The notes beneath the pieces are model-generated. The model saw nothing but the letters and a program-made list of their open reading frames with translations, was not told the origin of the DNA and ran no database searches. DNA of 64,000 nucleotides. Source: Pseudorhodobacter wandonensis. GTDB taxonomy: Bacteria; Pseudomonadota; Alphaproteobacteria; Rhodobacterales; Rhodobacteraceae. Location of the stretch: assembly GCF_001202035.1 (NCBI RefSeq), contig NZ_LGHT01000025.1:372001-436000 (forward strand), read 5' to 3'. The position numbers were made by a program, and so were the translations under genes. How positions within the stretch are numbered: position 1 is the first letter of the stretch; each line of letters opens with the position of its first letter. Positions 9,933 to 18,778 of this stretch are shown piece after piece.

Positions 9933-10387
9933 CACATCCCCCCCAAATCCCGCAAGGCCAAGGCCCGACGCGCCGTCATATCCAGCATACAGCCGGTATA
10001 AATGTTGGACCGGATCGAGCCGTCGATGAACATCTGGTATTGCAAGGCGCAATCGGCATCGCGAAACGCAATCCATGCCCGCTGTGCGCTGCGCAAGGCG
10101 GTCTTTTGGTCGGCGGTTATGCTGGCCATGCGCGCCTTATATTCGCGGTTCAGATAGCCATCCCAAACTTGGGTTTCGGCATTCACGCATTCGCTTGACC
10201 CCAGTGTCGTGTACCCACCCGGCTGCTCCATACAAACCCCCGCAGCCGCACCGATACAGTCAGCCGTCGCACCGTCGCGCAGCGCCTGATAAAAACACCC
10301 CTCGACAGCGGCAGGGTTAACAACCGGCGCAAAATCCTGCGCCTGCGCTGCCCCTGCCAGCAATACAAAAATCCCGATCAGCTTCAT
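9932..10387 (-). CDS. LprI-like (DUF1311) secreted protein in the liu operon
   Basis: A 151-residue protein with a short N-terminal signal peptide (about residues 1-16, ending near AQA) and six or more cysteines in the mature part. The C-terminal half, with [19 protein letters not shown] near residues 100-118, matches the DUF1311/LprI-type lysozyme-inhibitor domain as I know it. It is joined to ivd upstream and mccB downstream by ATGA overlaps, so it is co-expressed with leucine catabolism. A periplasmic role is likely. Its connection to the pathway is unexplained. Confidence 0.78.
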   Translation of the reverse strand: MKLIGIFVLLAGAAQAQDFAPVVNPAAVEGCFYQALRDGATADCIGAAAGVCMEQPGGYTTLGSSECVNAETQVWDGYLNREYKARMASITADQKTALRSAQRAWIAFRDADCALQYQMFIDGSIRSNIYTGCMLDMTARRALALRDLGGM

Positions 10388-11541
10388 TCGCCCAGCACCT
10401 CCCGCCCAATCAACATACGCCGGATCTCGCTTGTGCCGGCGCCTATCTCCATCAGCTTGGCATCACGGAACAACCGGCTAACAGCACTATCGGCCAAAAA
10501 CCCCGCCCCGCCCAGCGCCTGCACGGCCTGATGCGCCTGTACCATCGCCTGCTCGGACGCATAAAGCACACAGGCCGCCGCATCGGCCCGCGTCACAAGC
10601 CCTTGGTCACAGGCCCGCGCCACCGCGTAAACATAGGCCCGCGCCGAGTTCATCGCCGTATACATATCGGCAACCTTACCCTGCATCAGCTGAAAACGCC
10701 CGATCTTTTGGCCAAACTGCTCGCGGCTTTGCAAATAAGGCACCACCTCATCCAGACAGGCCGCCATAATCCCCGTACCTATGCCCGATAACACCACGCG
10801 CTCATAATCCAGGCCCGACATCAGCACCCGCACACCTTTGCCCTCGGCCCCCAGCACATTGGCAAAAGGCATCTCTACCCCGTCAAAGATCAGCTCGGCC
10901 GTGTTGGACCCACGCATCCCCAGCTTGTCAAAATGCGGGCTGGTAGAAAATCCGGCCATGGATTTCTCGATGATAAACGCCGTAATGCCTTTGCTTCCGG
11001 CCTCGGGGTCGGTCTTGGCATAGACCACCAGCACATCTGCCTCGGGCCCATTGGTGATCCAGTACTTATGCCCTGTCAGCCGGTAAAACCCGTCGTGCTT
11101 CTCGGCCCGCAGCGCCATTGAAACCACATCCGACCCCGCCCCCGCCTCAGACATCGCCAACGCCCCGACACTGGTGCCAGCAATCAGCGGCGGCAAATAT
11201 CTGGCCTTTTGCTCTGGCGTGCCGTTCAGCTTGATCTGGTTCACACACAGGTTCGAATGCGCGCCATAGGACAGCGCCACACTTGCACTGGCCCGCGCGA
11301 TTTCCTCAACGGCAATCACATGCGCCAGATAGCCCATCCCTGCCCCGCCTTCGGCCTCGGGCACCGTAATGCCCAACAGGCCCAAATCGCCCATCTCGCG
11401 CCACAGCTCTGCCGGAAACAAGTTGCCCGCATCAATCGCCGCCGCCATCGGTTTTACCCGCTCTTGCGCCCAGCGATGCACCATAGCTTGCAAGGCCGCA
11501 ACATCCTCGCCCAAATCAAAGCGCATAGAGCCTGTGAACAT
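10384..11541 (-). CDS. ivd: Isovaleryl-CoA dehydrogenase
   Basis: This FAD-dependent acyl-CoA dehydrogenase oxidises isovaleryl-CoA to 3-methylcrotonyl-CoA and feeds electrons to ETF. The 385-residue protein has the family patterns AMSEAGAGSDVVSMALRA and YWITNGPEADVLVVYAKTD in the middle domain. The C-terminal helical domain has QAVQALGGAGF and a final GTSEIRRMLIGREVLG. I chose the ATG at 11541 because GGGGAGG lies 6-12 nt upstream. It is the first gene of the leucine operon. A perfect dyad sits just upstream of the ribosome-binding site. Identity as isovaleryl rather than another acyl-CoA dehydrogenase rests on the operon. Confidence 0.93.
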   Translation of the reverse strand: MFTGSMRFDLGEDVAALQAMVHRWAQERVKPMAAAIDAGNLFPAELWREMGDLGLLGITVPEAEGGAGMGYLAHVIAVEEIARASASVALSYGAHSNLCVNQIKLNGTPEQKARYLPPLIAGTSVGALAMSEAGAGSDVVSMALRAEKHDGFYRLTGHKYWITNGPEADVLVVYAKTDPEAGSKGITAFIIEKSMAGFSTSPHFDKLGMRGSNTAELIFDGVEMPFANVLGAEGKGVRVLMSGLDYERVVLSGIGTGIMAACLDEVVPYLQSREQFGQKIGRFQLMQGKVADMYTAMNSARAYVYAVARACDQGLVTRADAAACVLYASEQAMVQAHQAVQALGGAGFLADSAVSRLFRDAKLMEIGAGTSEIRRMLIGREVLGE

Positions 11542-11559
11542 CGTCGCCTCCCCGCAAAC

Positions 11560-11573
11560 TGAACACTTGTTCA
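11560..11573. promoter_or_regulatory. Operator candidate upstream of ivd (liu operon)
   Basis: TGAACACTTGTTCA is a dyad with perfect 5-bp arms (TGAAC/GTTCA) around a 4-bp centre. It lies about 19 nt ahead of the ivd ATG and is flanked by an AT-rich stretch. The position and form suit a repressor such as a TetR- or MerR-type liu regulator. No regulator gene is visible nearby. Confidence 0.45.
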
Positions 11574-11697
11574 ATTAATAAGCACAAACCCCATGCTGCG
11601 TCAATGGGTGGCTAAGGGGTTGCCAGCCCTGCGGCAGCGGCGGTAAATGGCCCCGTTACATGCAAGCCGCATAATGACCACTGATAAGGGGAAACAG

Positions 11698-12528
11698 ATG
11701 GACGCGAACACAACCGTCACCGCCGGAAATGTCAGCTTTGACAACGCGGGGCCTGTGGCCTTTATCCTTGGCCCCTGCCAAATGGAAAGCCGCGCCCACG
11801 CGCTGGAAATGGCCGCCGCAATTGATGAAATCACCCGCTCGGTCGGCGTCAAAGCCGTGTTCAAGGCAAGCTATGACAAGGCCAACCGCACCAGTCTGGG
11901 TGGCGCACGCGGTATCGGCAAAACCAAGGCTTTCGAGGTTTTTGCCGAGATCAAGGAAACCTACGGCATGCCGACCCTGACAGACGTGCATGAGCCCAGC
12001 CATTGCGCCGAGGCGGCCGAGGTTTGCGACATCCTGCAAATCCCTGCGTTCCTATGCCGTCAAACCGACCTTCTGGTCGCCGCAGCCCTGACCGACCGCG
12101 TGATCAATATCAAAAAGGGCCAGTTTCTGGCGCCTTGGGATATGAAGCATGTGCTGGCCAAAGTTACCGGTTCGGGCAATTCGAATGTCTTGCTGACCGA
12201 GCGCGGGGTGTCCTTTGGCTATAACACACTCGTCACCGATTTTCGCAGCTTTCCGGTTATGGCCTCAACCGGCGCACCGGTAATCTTTGACGCGACCCAT
12301 TCGGTGCAACAACCGGGTGGTCAAGGTGGCTCATCCGGCGGGCAGCGCGAATTTGTGCCGGTTCTGTCCCGCGCCGCTGTCGCCGTAGGCGTGGCCGGTG
12401 TGTTCATTGAAACCCATGACAACCCCGACATCGCACCCTCGGATGGCCCCAACATGGTGCCTTTGGCCGAACTCGGTACGCTGTTGACCAGCCTTAAGGC
12501 GATTGATGCGCTGGTAAAAGGTCTCTAA
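11698..12528 (+). CDS. kdsA: 3-deoxy-8-phosphooctulonate synthase
   Basis: KdsA condenses phosphoenolpyruvate with arabinose 5-phosphate to make KDO 8-phosphate for lipopolysaccharide. From the ATG at 11698, with GGGGAAA just upstream, the protein is 276 residues, the normal length. Family motifs are seen in order: [11 protein letters not shown] (about 20-30), [18 protein letters not shown] (about 56-73), [19 protein letters not shown] and [12 protein letters not shown]. It is divergent from ivd and alone among catabolic neighbours, followed at 53 nt by a flavin oxidoreductase gene. Confidence 0.95.
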   Translation: MDANTTVTAGNVSFDNAGPVAFILGPCQMESRAHALEMAAAIDEITRSVGVKAVFKASYDKANRTSLGGARGIGKTKAFEVFAEIKETYGMPTLTDVHEPSHCAEAAEVCDILQIPAFLCRQTDLLVAAALTDRVINIKKGQFLAPWDMKHVLAKVTGSGNSNVLLTERGVSFGYNTLVTDFRSFPVMASTGAPVIFDATHSVQQPGGQGGSSGGQREFVPVLSRAAVAVGVAGVFIETHDNPDIAPSDGPNMVPLAELGTLLTSLKAIDALVKGL

Positions 12529-12580
12529 CCCCTTGGAACCTTTCGCCCGCGCGCATAGCTCAAGGCGAAAGGAGCCATTG

Positions 12581-13567
12581 ATGACCCCCTATTCCCTGCT
12601 TGATCTGTCGCCCATCCCCGAGGGCCATACCGCCGCCGACGCGTTGGCCAATTCCGTGACCTTGGCCCAAGCCGCCGAGGCCGCCGATTATAACCGCTTC
12701 TGGCTGGCCGAGCATCACAATATGCCCGGCATCGCCAGCGCCGCGACCAGCCTTGTGATCGCGCATGTCGCTGCCGCCACCAAAACCATCCGCGTCGGCG
12801 CAGGTGGCATCATGCTGCCTAACCACGCGCCTCTGGTCATAGCCGAGCAATTCGGCACCCTCGCCACGCTCTACCCGAACCGTATCGACCTAGGCCTTGG
12901 CCGCGCGCCCGGCACCGATATGGCCACCGCCCGCGCCTTGCGCCGCCACATGGCGCCGGATGACAGCTTTCCCGCCGATGTACAGGAACTGATCGGCTAT
13001 CTGGATGACCCGGCCCCCGATGCCAGCGTTATGGCCGTTCCCGGTGCAGGCACCCATGTTCCGGTCTGGATTCTCGGCTCCAGCCTCTATGGCGCGCAAT
13101 TGGCGGCCTATTTCGGCCTGCCCTACGCCTTTGCCTCACATTTCGCACCGGCCCAACTGTCGGACGCGCTGGCCACCTACCGCGCCACCTTCCGCCCCTC
13201 AACGCATCTGGACAAACCCCATGCGATGATGGCCATCGGCGTTTGCGCCGCCGAAACCGATGCCGAGGCCCAGTTTCTGCGCAGCTCGCAAGAACTCGCC
13301 TTTGCCCGCCTGCGCAGCGGCACGCCGGGCAAACTGCCGCGCCCTGTCCAGGACATCACAACACAGGTCGCGCCCGCCATACTGGCCCAAGTACGCCACG
13401 CCCTGTCATGCTCGGCCACCGGCGCGCCTGATACCGTGCAAAGCCAACTGGCCACCCTCCTCACCCGGCACCAACCGGATGAGGTAATCCTGACCGGCAT
13501 GATCCACGACCCCGCTGCCCGCATCCGGTCCTTCCAGATCGCGGCCGAGGTCATGCGCCGCCTTTAA
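12581..13567 (+). CDS. Luciferase-like (LLM class) flavin-dependent oxidoreductase
   Basis: A 328-residue protein of the bacterial luciferase-like monooxygenase fold, group 1 type. The N-terminal region has [16 protein letters not shown] near residues 38-53, and a further conserved block is [20 protein letters not shown] followed by [13 protein letters not shown]. The start at 12581 is preceded by AAAGGAG at good distance. The substrate cannot be told from sequence. The 3' end overlaps the convergent Gre-like gene by 4 nt. Confidence 0.88.
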   Translation: MTPYSLLDLSPIPEGHTAADALANSVTLAQAAEAADYNRFWLAEHHNMPGIASAATSLVIAHVAAATKTIRVGAGGIMLPNHAPLVIAEQFGTLATLYPNRIDLGLGRAPGTDMATARALRRHMAPDDSFPADVQELIGYLDDPAPDASVMAVPGAGTHVPVWILGSSLYGAQLAAYFGLPYAFASHFAPAQLSDALATYRATFRPSTHLDKPHAMMAIGVCAAETDAEAQFLRSSQELAFARLRSGTPGKLPRPVQDITTQVAPAILAQVRHALSCSATGAPDTVQSQLATLLTRHQPDEVILTGMIHDPAARIRSFQIAAEVMRRL

Positions 13568-14010
13568 TACAGCTCGTGAATATGCAAGGTGCGGCCGCGA
13601 AAGACGCAATCCTCACCTTGCGCTTTCCCCTCCAGCGCCTTGTAAATCGGCGCGGCGGGCGAAATGCCAATGCAACGCCGACCGCCACACTCAAACTCGG
13701 CAGTCGAAACCGACACCACCAGAAACCGATCGCCAAAGCGCACCACAGCCCCCGGCTCGACCACATCTTTCGGCCCGAAATCCAGCGCCTTCAGCGCCGC
13801 AACCTTCAGCTCGGCCTGATGCTCGCGGTCATCAAACGCCTCGGCCAGATCCGCCGCCGTCTCAGCCTGCGCCTGCTCGTCGCGCTCGATTACCTCTGAC
13901 CGGTCCAGCCGCGCCTCGGCCAAGAATTGCTCATATTTTACATGGGCCTGGGCCAGTTCGGCCTCGGTCAACGCCAACATCACGGTCTGCAACTTCTGCT
14001 TGTCGATCAT
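13564..14010 (-). CDS. Gre-factor-like protein (coiled coil plus GreA/B C-terminal-like domain)
   Basis: A 148-residue protein whose layout resembles transcript-cleavage factors. An acidic, helical N-terminal half (about residues 1-80) has a probable coiled-coil hairpin. It is followed by a C-terminal domain with [19 protein letters not shown] near residues 113-131, comparable with the SPLGRALLGK-type segment of GreA. The length is close to GreA (about 158), but the overall sequence is divergent. The start ATG at 14010 follows AGAGAGGAACC. Function is inferred. It may be a divergent paralogue or a regulator that binds RNA polymerase's secondary channel. Confidence 0.6.
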   Translation of the reverse strand: MIDKQKLQTVMLALTEAELAQAHVKYEQFLAEARLDRSEVIERDEQAQAETAADLAEAFDDREHQAELKVAALKALDFGPKDVVEPGAVVRFGDRFLVVSVSTAEFECGGRRCIGISPAAPIYKALEGKAQGEDCVFRGRTLHIHELY

Positions 14011-14085
14011 CTTGGTTCCTCTCTCATTCCAAATATACCCCAGCCTTAGCACCAGCTGCCAAACTGTCCTTGATCTGTCGCAGTT

Positions 14086-15537
14086 TCATGTCCCGCAATA
14101 GGTGACATGCGCGCCAAATTCGGCAGGGGCCGGCGCGGCATAGGCCTCTGCTCCGGCTTGCACCTCAAACGGGCGCACCACCACAGCAAGCAAACGGTCA
14201 AACGCCGCCATATCGCCACGGGCTGCATCGGCCAACGCGGCCTCTACCAGATGGTTGCGCAAAATATAAACCGGGTTCACCGCATCCATCGCATCGGCAC
14301 CCGCCGCCCCAAGCACCAACCGCGCCTTATACCGCAGCAACCAATCGCCAAAAACCGACGGGGCGGCAAAGACGCCAACCTCATCGCCGCGCTGCACCTC
14401 GGCCAAATCCCTGAACAGGCCGGTAAAATCCACGCCCTGCCCCTCGGCTGCATGCAGCAAATCCTGCGCCAGCGCCAAATCCTCGGGCACCTCGCCCTGC
14501 AACCCCAACTTGGCCCGCATCCCCGCCAACCAATACTGCTCATAGAGCACGGGAAAGCGGTGCAGCGCCTGCGTCAGCACCGCAATCGCTGCATCACCAT
14601 CTGCCGGATTAACAAGATCAATCAACGTCTCGGCCAGCTTTGACAGGTTCCAATGCAGCACCGCAGGCTGGTTGCCATAGGCATAGCGCCCGTTACGGTC
14701 GATCGAGCTGAACACCTTCGCCGGATCATAGGCATCGATGAACGCGCAAGGGCCATAATCAATCGTCTCACCGGAAATAGAGGTGTTGTCGGTGTTCATC
14801 ACCCCATGCACAAACCCCACCAAAGCCCATTTTGCCACCAAGGCCGCTTGCGCATCGACCACCGCCTCGAACAGCCGCAAATAGGGTGCATCACTGGTCG
14901 CAACCTGCGGAAAATGCCGCGCAATCGCATAGTCGGCAAGCTGCCGCACACGGTCCAATTCGCCCCGCGCGGCAAAAAACTGAAACGTCCCCACCCGCAG
15001 ATGTGACGCCGCAATCCGCGCCAAAACCGCACCCTGCTGCGGGCCATCGCGCATGATCTGCTCGCCCGTGGTCACCGCTGCCAGCGCCCGCGTGGTCGCA
15101 ATGCCCAAAGCCGCCATTGCCTCGCCGAACAGATATTCGCGCAACACTGGCCCCAGCACTGCCTTGCCATCACCGCCGCGCGAAAACGGCGTGCGGCCTG
15201 ATCCCTTCAAATGCAGATCGAACCGCTTGCCCTGCTTGTCCAAAATCTCGCCCAGCAACAGCGCCCGCCCGTCACCCAGCTGCGGTGAAAACCCGCCAAA
15301 CTGATGCCCCGCATAGGCCATCGCCAGTGGCTGCGCCCCCGCAGGCACCTCTGCCCCCGCCAGCACGGCACCTGCGCCCATCAGCGCGTCCGCATCCAGC
15401 CCCAGCTGTTCGGCAAGCCCGCGGTTCAGCCGCAAAACCTGCGGCTCTGGCACTTTATCGCCTTGCCATTCCACGAAAAACCCTTGCATTTCGCGGGCAA
15501 AACTATTGTCAAACGCAAACAGCGGCAGATCGGGCAT
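14086..15537 (-). CDS. selO: SelO family protein adenylyltransferase (YdiU/UPF0061)
   Basis: SelO proteins are pseudokinase-fold enzymes that transfer AMP to protein side chains and are linked to redox homeostasis. The 483-residue protein has the family pattern AYAGHQFGGFSPQLGDGRALLLGE near residues 79-102. It also has KGSGRTPFSRGGDGKAVLGP, HGVMNTDNTSISGETIDYGPCAF and FSSIDRNGRYAYGNQP. These cover the nucleotide- and metal-binding residues. The length is typical for bacterial SelO lacking the C-terminal selenocysteine. It is a single gene, divergent from the asparaginase-like gene. Confidence 0.95.
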   Translation of the reverse strand: MPDLPLFAFDNSFAREMQGFFVEWQGDKVPEPQVLRLNRGLAEQLGLDADALMGAGAVLAGAEVPAGAQPLAMAYAGHQFGGFSPQLGDGRALLLGEILDKQGKRFDLHLKGSGRTPFSRGGDGKAVLGPVLREYLFGEAMAALGIATTRALAAVTTGEQIMRDGPQQGAVLARIAASHLRVGTFQFFAARGELDRVRQLADYAIARHFPQVATSDAPYLRLFEAVVDAQAALVAKWALVGFVHGVMNTDNTSISGETIDYGPCAFIDAYDPAKVFSSIDRNGRYAYGNQPAVLHWNLSKLAETLIDLVNPADGDAAIAVLTQALHRFPVLYEQYWLAGMRAKLGLQGEVPEDLALAQDLLHAAEGQGVDFTGLFRDLAEVQRGDEVGVFAAPSVFGDWLLRYKARLVLGAAGADAMDAVNPVYILRNHLVEAALADAARGDMAAFDRLLAVVVRPFEVQAGAEAYAAPAPAEFGAHVTYCGT

Positions 15538-15663
15538 TCAAACATCCTCAGGTCTATTCTTGCCCCCAAGCTTGGCGCAATTCCACGCCACGGGCCAGTA
15601 GTTATTGCGTTATCACCGCGTGGCCGGCTACACGGGCGCAGACATAGCCAAAAGGAAACACCC

Positions 15664-16158
15664 TTGGAAAAACTGCGCATCATCGTCACCGGCGGCACGT
15701 TGGATAAGATCCATGACACCCAGACCGAGGGGCTTGGCTTTGCCCCCGATGGCACCACCCATCTGCCCGAACTGTTGAAAACCGCGCGATGCCATTTTCC
15801 AACTGTCGAGCTGTTGATGCTGAAAGACAGTCTCTATTTTGATGACGCCGACCGTGATGCTATTTTGCAGGCCATTTTGCGCGCCCCCGAAACAGCCATC
15901 GTCGTGACCCACGGCACCGGCACAATGGGCGAAACCGCGCGGTTTCTGGCGCCGTCGGTTGCCGGTAAAACGGTGGTACTTAGCGGGGCCATGCGGCCCT
16001 TTTCCTTGCAAAGATCGGATGCCGAGTTCAACATCGGCGGCGCAATCATCGCCGCGCAAGTGTTGGGTGCAGGGGTTTGGGGCGTCATGAACGGCCGCGT
16101 TTTTGCCGCAACAGCGCTGAACAAAAACACCGATCTTGGCCGGTTCGACCACCCCTAA
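15664..16158 (+). CDS. Single-domain asparaginase-like protein (TTG start)
   Basis: A 164-residue protein corresponding only to the N-terminal domain of L-asparaginases, which are usually 320-350 residues with two domains. The first catalytic threonine is in IIVTGGTLDKIHD (about residues 5-17). The second motif, VVTHGTGTMGETARFLA, holds the Thr/Asp-type triad region, and KTVVLSGAMRPFSLQRSD follows. No ATG fits the conserved N-terminus. TTG at 15664, preceded by AAAGGAAA, gives LEKLRIIVTGG. Whether it hydrolyses asparagine alone, oligomerises or has another role is unknown. Confidence 0.8.
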   Translation: MEKLRIIVTGGTLDKIHDTQTEGLGFAPDGTTHLPELLKTARCHFPTVELLMLKDSLYFDDADRDAILQAILRAPETAIVVTHGTGTMGETARFLAPSVAGKTVVLSGAMRPFSLQRSDAEFNIGGAIIAAQVLGAGVWGVMNGRVFAATALNKNTDLGRFDHP

Positions 16159-16174
16159 ATCACGCGGGTTCGCA

Positions 16175-16248
16175 GGTTAATATTTGGTAAATTGCCCTGC
16201 GAATACAGTGTGATATCAACAGGATAGCGTTTTGTCCGCGCGCGGTCA
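16175..16248 (+). repeat. Two-box dispersed element, copy 1
   Basis: Box A GGTTAATATTTGGTAAATT (16175-16193) is followed by 40 nt of spacer and then box B GTCCGCGCGCGGTCA (16234-16248). Both boxes recur exactly, in the same orientation and with the same 40-nt spacing, at 51265-51338, while the two spacers are not obviously similar. It lies in the convergent gap between the asparaginase-like gene and ppiA. Confidence 0.75.
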
Positions 16249-16272
16249 TCCCGCAATTTCATCCCTGAACCC

Positions 16273-16313
16273 GGCCCGCCCCGCAACTTGCAAGGCGGGC
16301 CAGAGTTTTATTT
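16273..16313 (+). terminator. Probable terminator between the asparaginase-like gene and ppiA
   Basis: GGCCCGCC (16273-16280) pairs with GGCGGGCC (16294-16301) around a 13-nt loop. In the plus direction the stem is followed by AGAGTTTTATTT. It may also serve the convergent ppiA transcript, though there is no T-run on that side. Confidence 0.5.
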
Positions 16314-16919
16314 CACGACGGTCACTTTTTCCATCTGGTCGGGGTCGGAAACCTCACCATTTCCACCCGCGCCGCGCTTGATTTTATCAACCACGTCCAT
16401 GCCAGAAATCACGCGGCCCACGACCGTGTATTGCCCGTCCAAAAACGGACCCGGCGCGAACATGATGAAAAACTGGCTGTTCGCAGAATCAGGGCTCTGG
16501 CTGCGGGCCATCCCGACGACACCACGGTCAAAGGTTTCCTGGGAAAACTCTGCCGGAATGTTCGGCAAATCCGAGCCCCCCATCCCAGCCCGCGACGTAT
16601 CACCGCCCTTTTTGCCAAACTTGACGTCACCCGTCTGGGCCATGAAGCCATCAATCACGCGGTGAAACACCACACCATCATAATTGCCAGCCTCGGCCAA
16701 AGCCGTGATCTGGGCCACATGTTTCGGCGCAAGATCGGGCAGCAAATCGATGACAACCTCACCCTTCGCCTCCCCCGCAACCTCAATCACAAGGTTCGGG
16801 CCCGGCCCATCCACAGCCTGCGCCATCGCTGGCGTCGCGGATTGAGACAGGGCATAGCCACCCAAAACCGCCAAACCAAGCGCGAAGAAACCGCCTGCGA
16901 CCAAGGTTTCCTTACGCAT
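16308..16919 (-). CDS. Peptidyl-prolyl cis-trans isomerase, cyclophilin type, exported/anchored
   Basis: A 203-residue cyclophilin that catalyses prolyl isomerisation. Residues about 8-28 form a hydrophobic signal or anchor segment, placing the catalytic domain in the periplasm. The cyclophilin core shows VVFHRVIDGFMAQTGDVKFGKKGG, with the catalytic Arg-Val-Ile segment, and SQFFIMFAPGPFLDGQYTVVGRVISG. The 5' end overlaps the stop of the second, cytoplasmic cyclophilin gene by 8 nt, so the two are one transcription unit and likely a tandem duplication. Comparable names would be ppiA. Confidence 0.92.
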   Translation of the reverse strand: MRKETLVAGGFFALGLAVLGGYALSQSATPAMAQAVDGPGPNLVIEVAGEAKGEVVIDLLPDLAPKHVAQITALAEAGNYDGVVFHRVIDGFMAQTGDVKFGKKGGDTSRAGMGGSDLPNIPAEFSQETFDRGVVGMARSQSPDSANSQFFIMFAPGPFLDGQYTVVGRVISGMDVVDKIKRGAGGNGEVSDPDQMEKVTVVK

Positions 16920-17418
16920 CTGCGGCCACCTTGACCGAGATCATACGATCCGGCGTCGCTGGCGGCTCGCCCCGAACGATCGCGTCAACATGCTCCATGC
17001 CCGAAATCACGCGGCCATAAACCGTGTATTGCCCGTTCAGGAAATCATTGTCTTTGAAGTTGATGAAGAACTGGCTGTTGGCCGAGTTCGGGTTGCTGGA
17101 CCGCGCCGCACCCAAAGTTCCGCGCGCATGCGGCAGCTTGGAAAATTCGGCCGGAAGATCGGGCAGATCAGACCCACCCGTACCCGCGCGGCGCAGGTTG
17201 AAACCGTCTTCCATATCGCCATGCTCAACATCGCCGGTCTGGGCCATAAAGCCGTCAATCACGCGGTGAAAGCAAACGTTGTCATAAGCACCGGCACGTG
17301 CCAGCTCTTTCATGCGGGCGGTATGCTTGGGCGCCACATCGGCCAGCAGTTCGATCGTGACGGTGCCGCCCTTCAATTCCATCAAGATTGTGTTTTCCGG
17401 GTCTTTGATATCAGCCAT
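16912..17418 (-). CDS. ppiB: Peptidyl-prolyl cis-trans isomerase, cyclophilin type, cytoplasmic
   Basis: A 168-residue cyclophilin without a signal peptide. The active-site stretch VCFHRVIDGFMAQTGD is followed by NSQFFINFKDNDFLNGQYTVYGRVISGM, closely paralleling the adjacent exported paralogue. It is the first gene of the two-cyclophilin unit and is divergent from pgk. The pairing of a cytoplasmic and a periplasmic cyclophilin from one transcript suggests coordinated folding capacity on both sides of the membrane. Confidence 0.93.
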   Translation of the reverse strand: MADIKDPENTILMELKGGTVTIELLADVAPKHTARMKELARAGAYDNVCFHRVIDGFMAQTGDVEHGDMEDGFNLRRAGTGGSDLPDLPAEFSKLPHARGTLGAARSSNPNSANSQFFINFKDNDFLNGQYTVYGRVISGMEHVDAIVRGEPPATPDRMISVKVAADA

Positions 17419-17541
17419 CTGGCGCTCCTATAATTTGCTGAGGCGCAACTTAATCATCCAAAGCGCGGTTGGAAAGGGCTAACCATTGACGAAGCCTTTG
17501 GGATAGGGTCGAAGGAAGCAAATGAAACTGTGGAGGCTGTT

Positions 17542-18735
17542 ATGGCTTGGAAGACGCTGGATGACATGGACTTGGCCGGCAAGGTCGCACTGGTGCGGGT
17601 TGATGTGAACGTACCGATGGAAAACGGCAAAGTCACCGATGCCACCCGAATTGAACGGATCGTGCCGACGATCACCGATATTCTGGCCAAAGGCGGCAAG
17701 CCGGTTTTGTTGGCGCATTTCGATCGCCCCAAAGGCAAGGTCGTGCCGGAAATGAGCCTGCGCCAGGTTGTCCCCGCGCTGCAAGCCGCCCTGCCCGGCA
17801 TTAAGGTCACTTTTGCCAGCGATTGCATCGGCGGGCCCGCAAAAATAGCGATTGCCGAGATGGGCGACAATGAGGTGGTCTTGCTGGAAAACACCCGTTT
17901 CCACGCGGGCGAGGAAAAAAACGACCCGATGCTGGCGGCAAGTCTGGCGGCCTTGGGCGAGGTTTATGTGAACGACGCCTTTTCCGCCGCCCACCGCGCC
18001 CATGCCAGCACCGAAGGCATCGCCCGCCTGCTGCCAAGCTGTGCCGGCCGATTGATGCAAGCCGAACTTTCGGCGCTTGAGGCCGCACTTGGCACACCGC
18101 AGCGCCCAGTTGTGGCCGTTGTGGGTGGGGCCAAAGTTTCGACAAAACTTGACCTGCTGGGCAATCTGGTGACCAAGGTGAACCACCTGATTATCGGCGG
18201 CGGTATGGCCAACACGTTTCTGGTCGCCCAAGGGATCGAGGTTGGCAAAAGCCTTGCTGAACGCGATATGGCCGAAACGGCATTGGCGATTTTGGCCAAA
18301 GCTGACCAATCGGGCTGTGCCATTCACCTGCCCAAAGACATCGTTGTTGCGCGCGAATTCAAGGCGGGTGCGGCGTCCGAGGTTCTGCCCGTGACGGAAT
18401 GCCCTGCGGATGCGATGATCCTGGATGCGGGGCCTGCCACGGTGGCCAATATTACCGAAGTGTTCAGCGCCTCGCGGACGCTGATCTGGAACGGTCCGCT
18501 TGGCGCGTTTGAGATTGAACCCTTTGATGCGGCGACCAATGCAGCGGCGCAAAAGGCAGGCGCCTTGACTGCCGAAGGGGCGTTGATCTCGGTTGCAGGG
18601 GGTGGCGATACCGTGGCTGCACTGAACAAGGCCGGTGTGGCCGATCAGTTTACCTATATCTCCAGCGCAGGCGGCGCATTCCTTGAGTGGATGGAAGGTA
18701 AAGACCTGCCGGGCGTTGCGGCCCTGAAAGGCTGA
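17542..18735 (+). CDS. pgk: Phosphoglycerate kinase
   Basis: Pgk interconverts 1,3-bisphosphoglycerate plus ADP and 3-phosphoglycerate plus ATP. From the ATG at 17542 the protein is 397 residues. The signature [16 protein letters not shown] (about residues 15-30) is followed by [21 protein letters not shown] and [14 protein letters not shown] in the N-terminal domain, with [13 protein letters not shown] in the C-terminal nucleotide-binding domain. An ATG 12 nt upstream is possible but less like the family. It lies upstream of the class I aldolase gene, grouping two glycolytic or gluconeogenic steps. Confidence 0.96.
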   Translation: MAWKTLDDMDLAGKVALVRVDVNVPMENGKVTDATRIERIVPTITDILAKGGKPVLLAHFDRPKGKVVPEMSLRQVVPALQAALPGIKVTFASDCIGGPAKIAIAEMGDNEVVLLENTRFHAGEEKNDPMLAASLAALGEVYVNDAFSAAHRAHASTEGIARLLPSCAGRLMQAELSALEAALGTPQRPVVAVVGGAKVSTKLDLLGNLVTKVNHLIIGGGMANTFLVAQGIEVGKSLAERDMAETALAILAKADQSGCAIHLPKDIVVAREFKAGAASEVLPVTECPADAMILDAGPATVANITEVFSASRTLIWNGPLGAFEIEPFDAATNAAAQKAGALTAEGALISVAGGGDTVAALNKAGVADQFTYISSAGGAFLEWMEGKDLPGVAALKG

Positions 18736-18737
18736 TA

Positions 18738-18778
18738 CTTTGCGCCCCTATCTTTGATACAAGAGTAGAGGCGCAAAG
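18738..18778 (+). terminator. Hairpin downstream of pgk
   Basis: A perfect 9-bp inverted repeat, CTTTGCGCC (18738-18746) and GGCGCAAAG (18770-18778), begins 3 nt after the pgk stop. It can be extended internally by CTA/TAG. There is no U-run, so it may be a Rho-assisted terminator or an mRNA 3'-end stabiliser. Confidence 0.4.
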
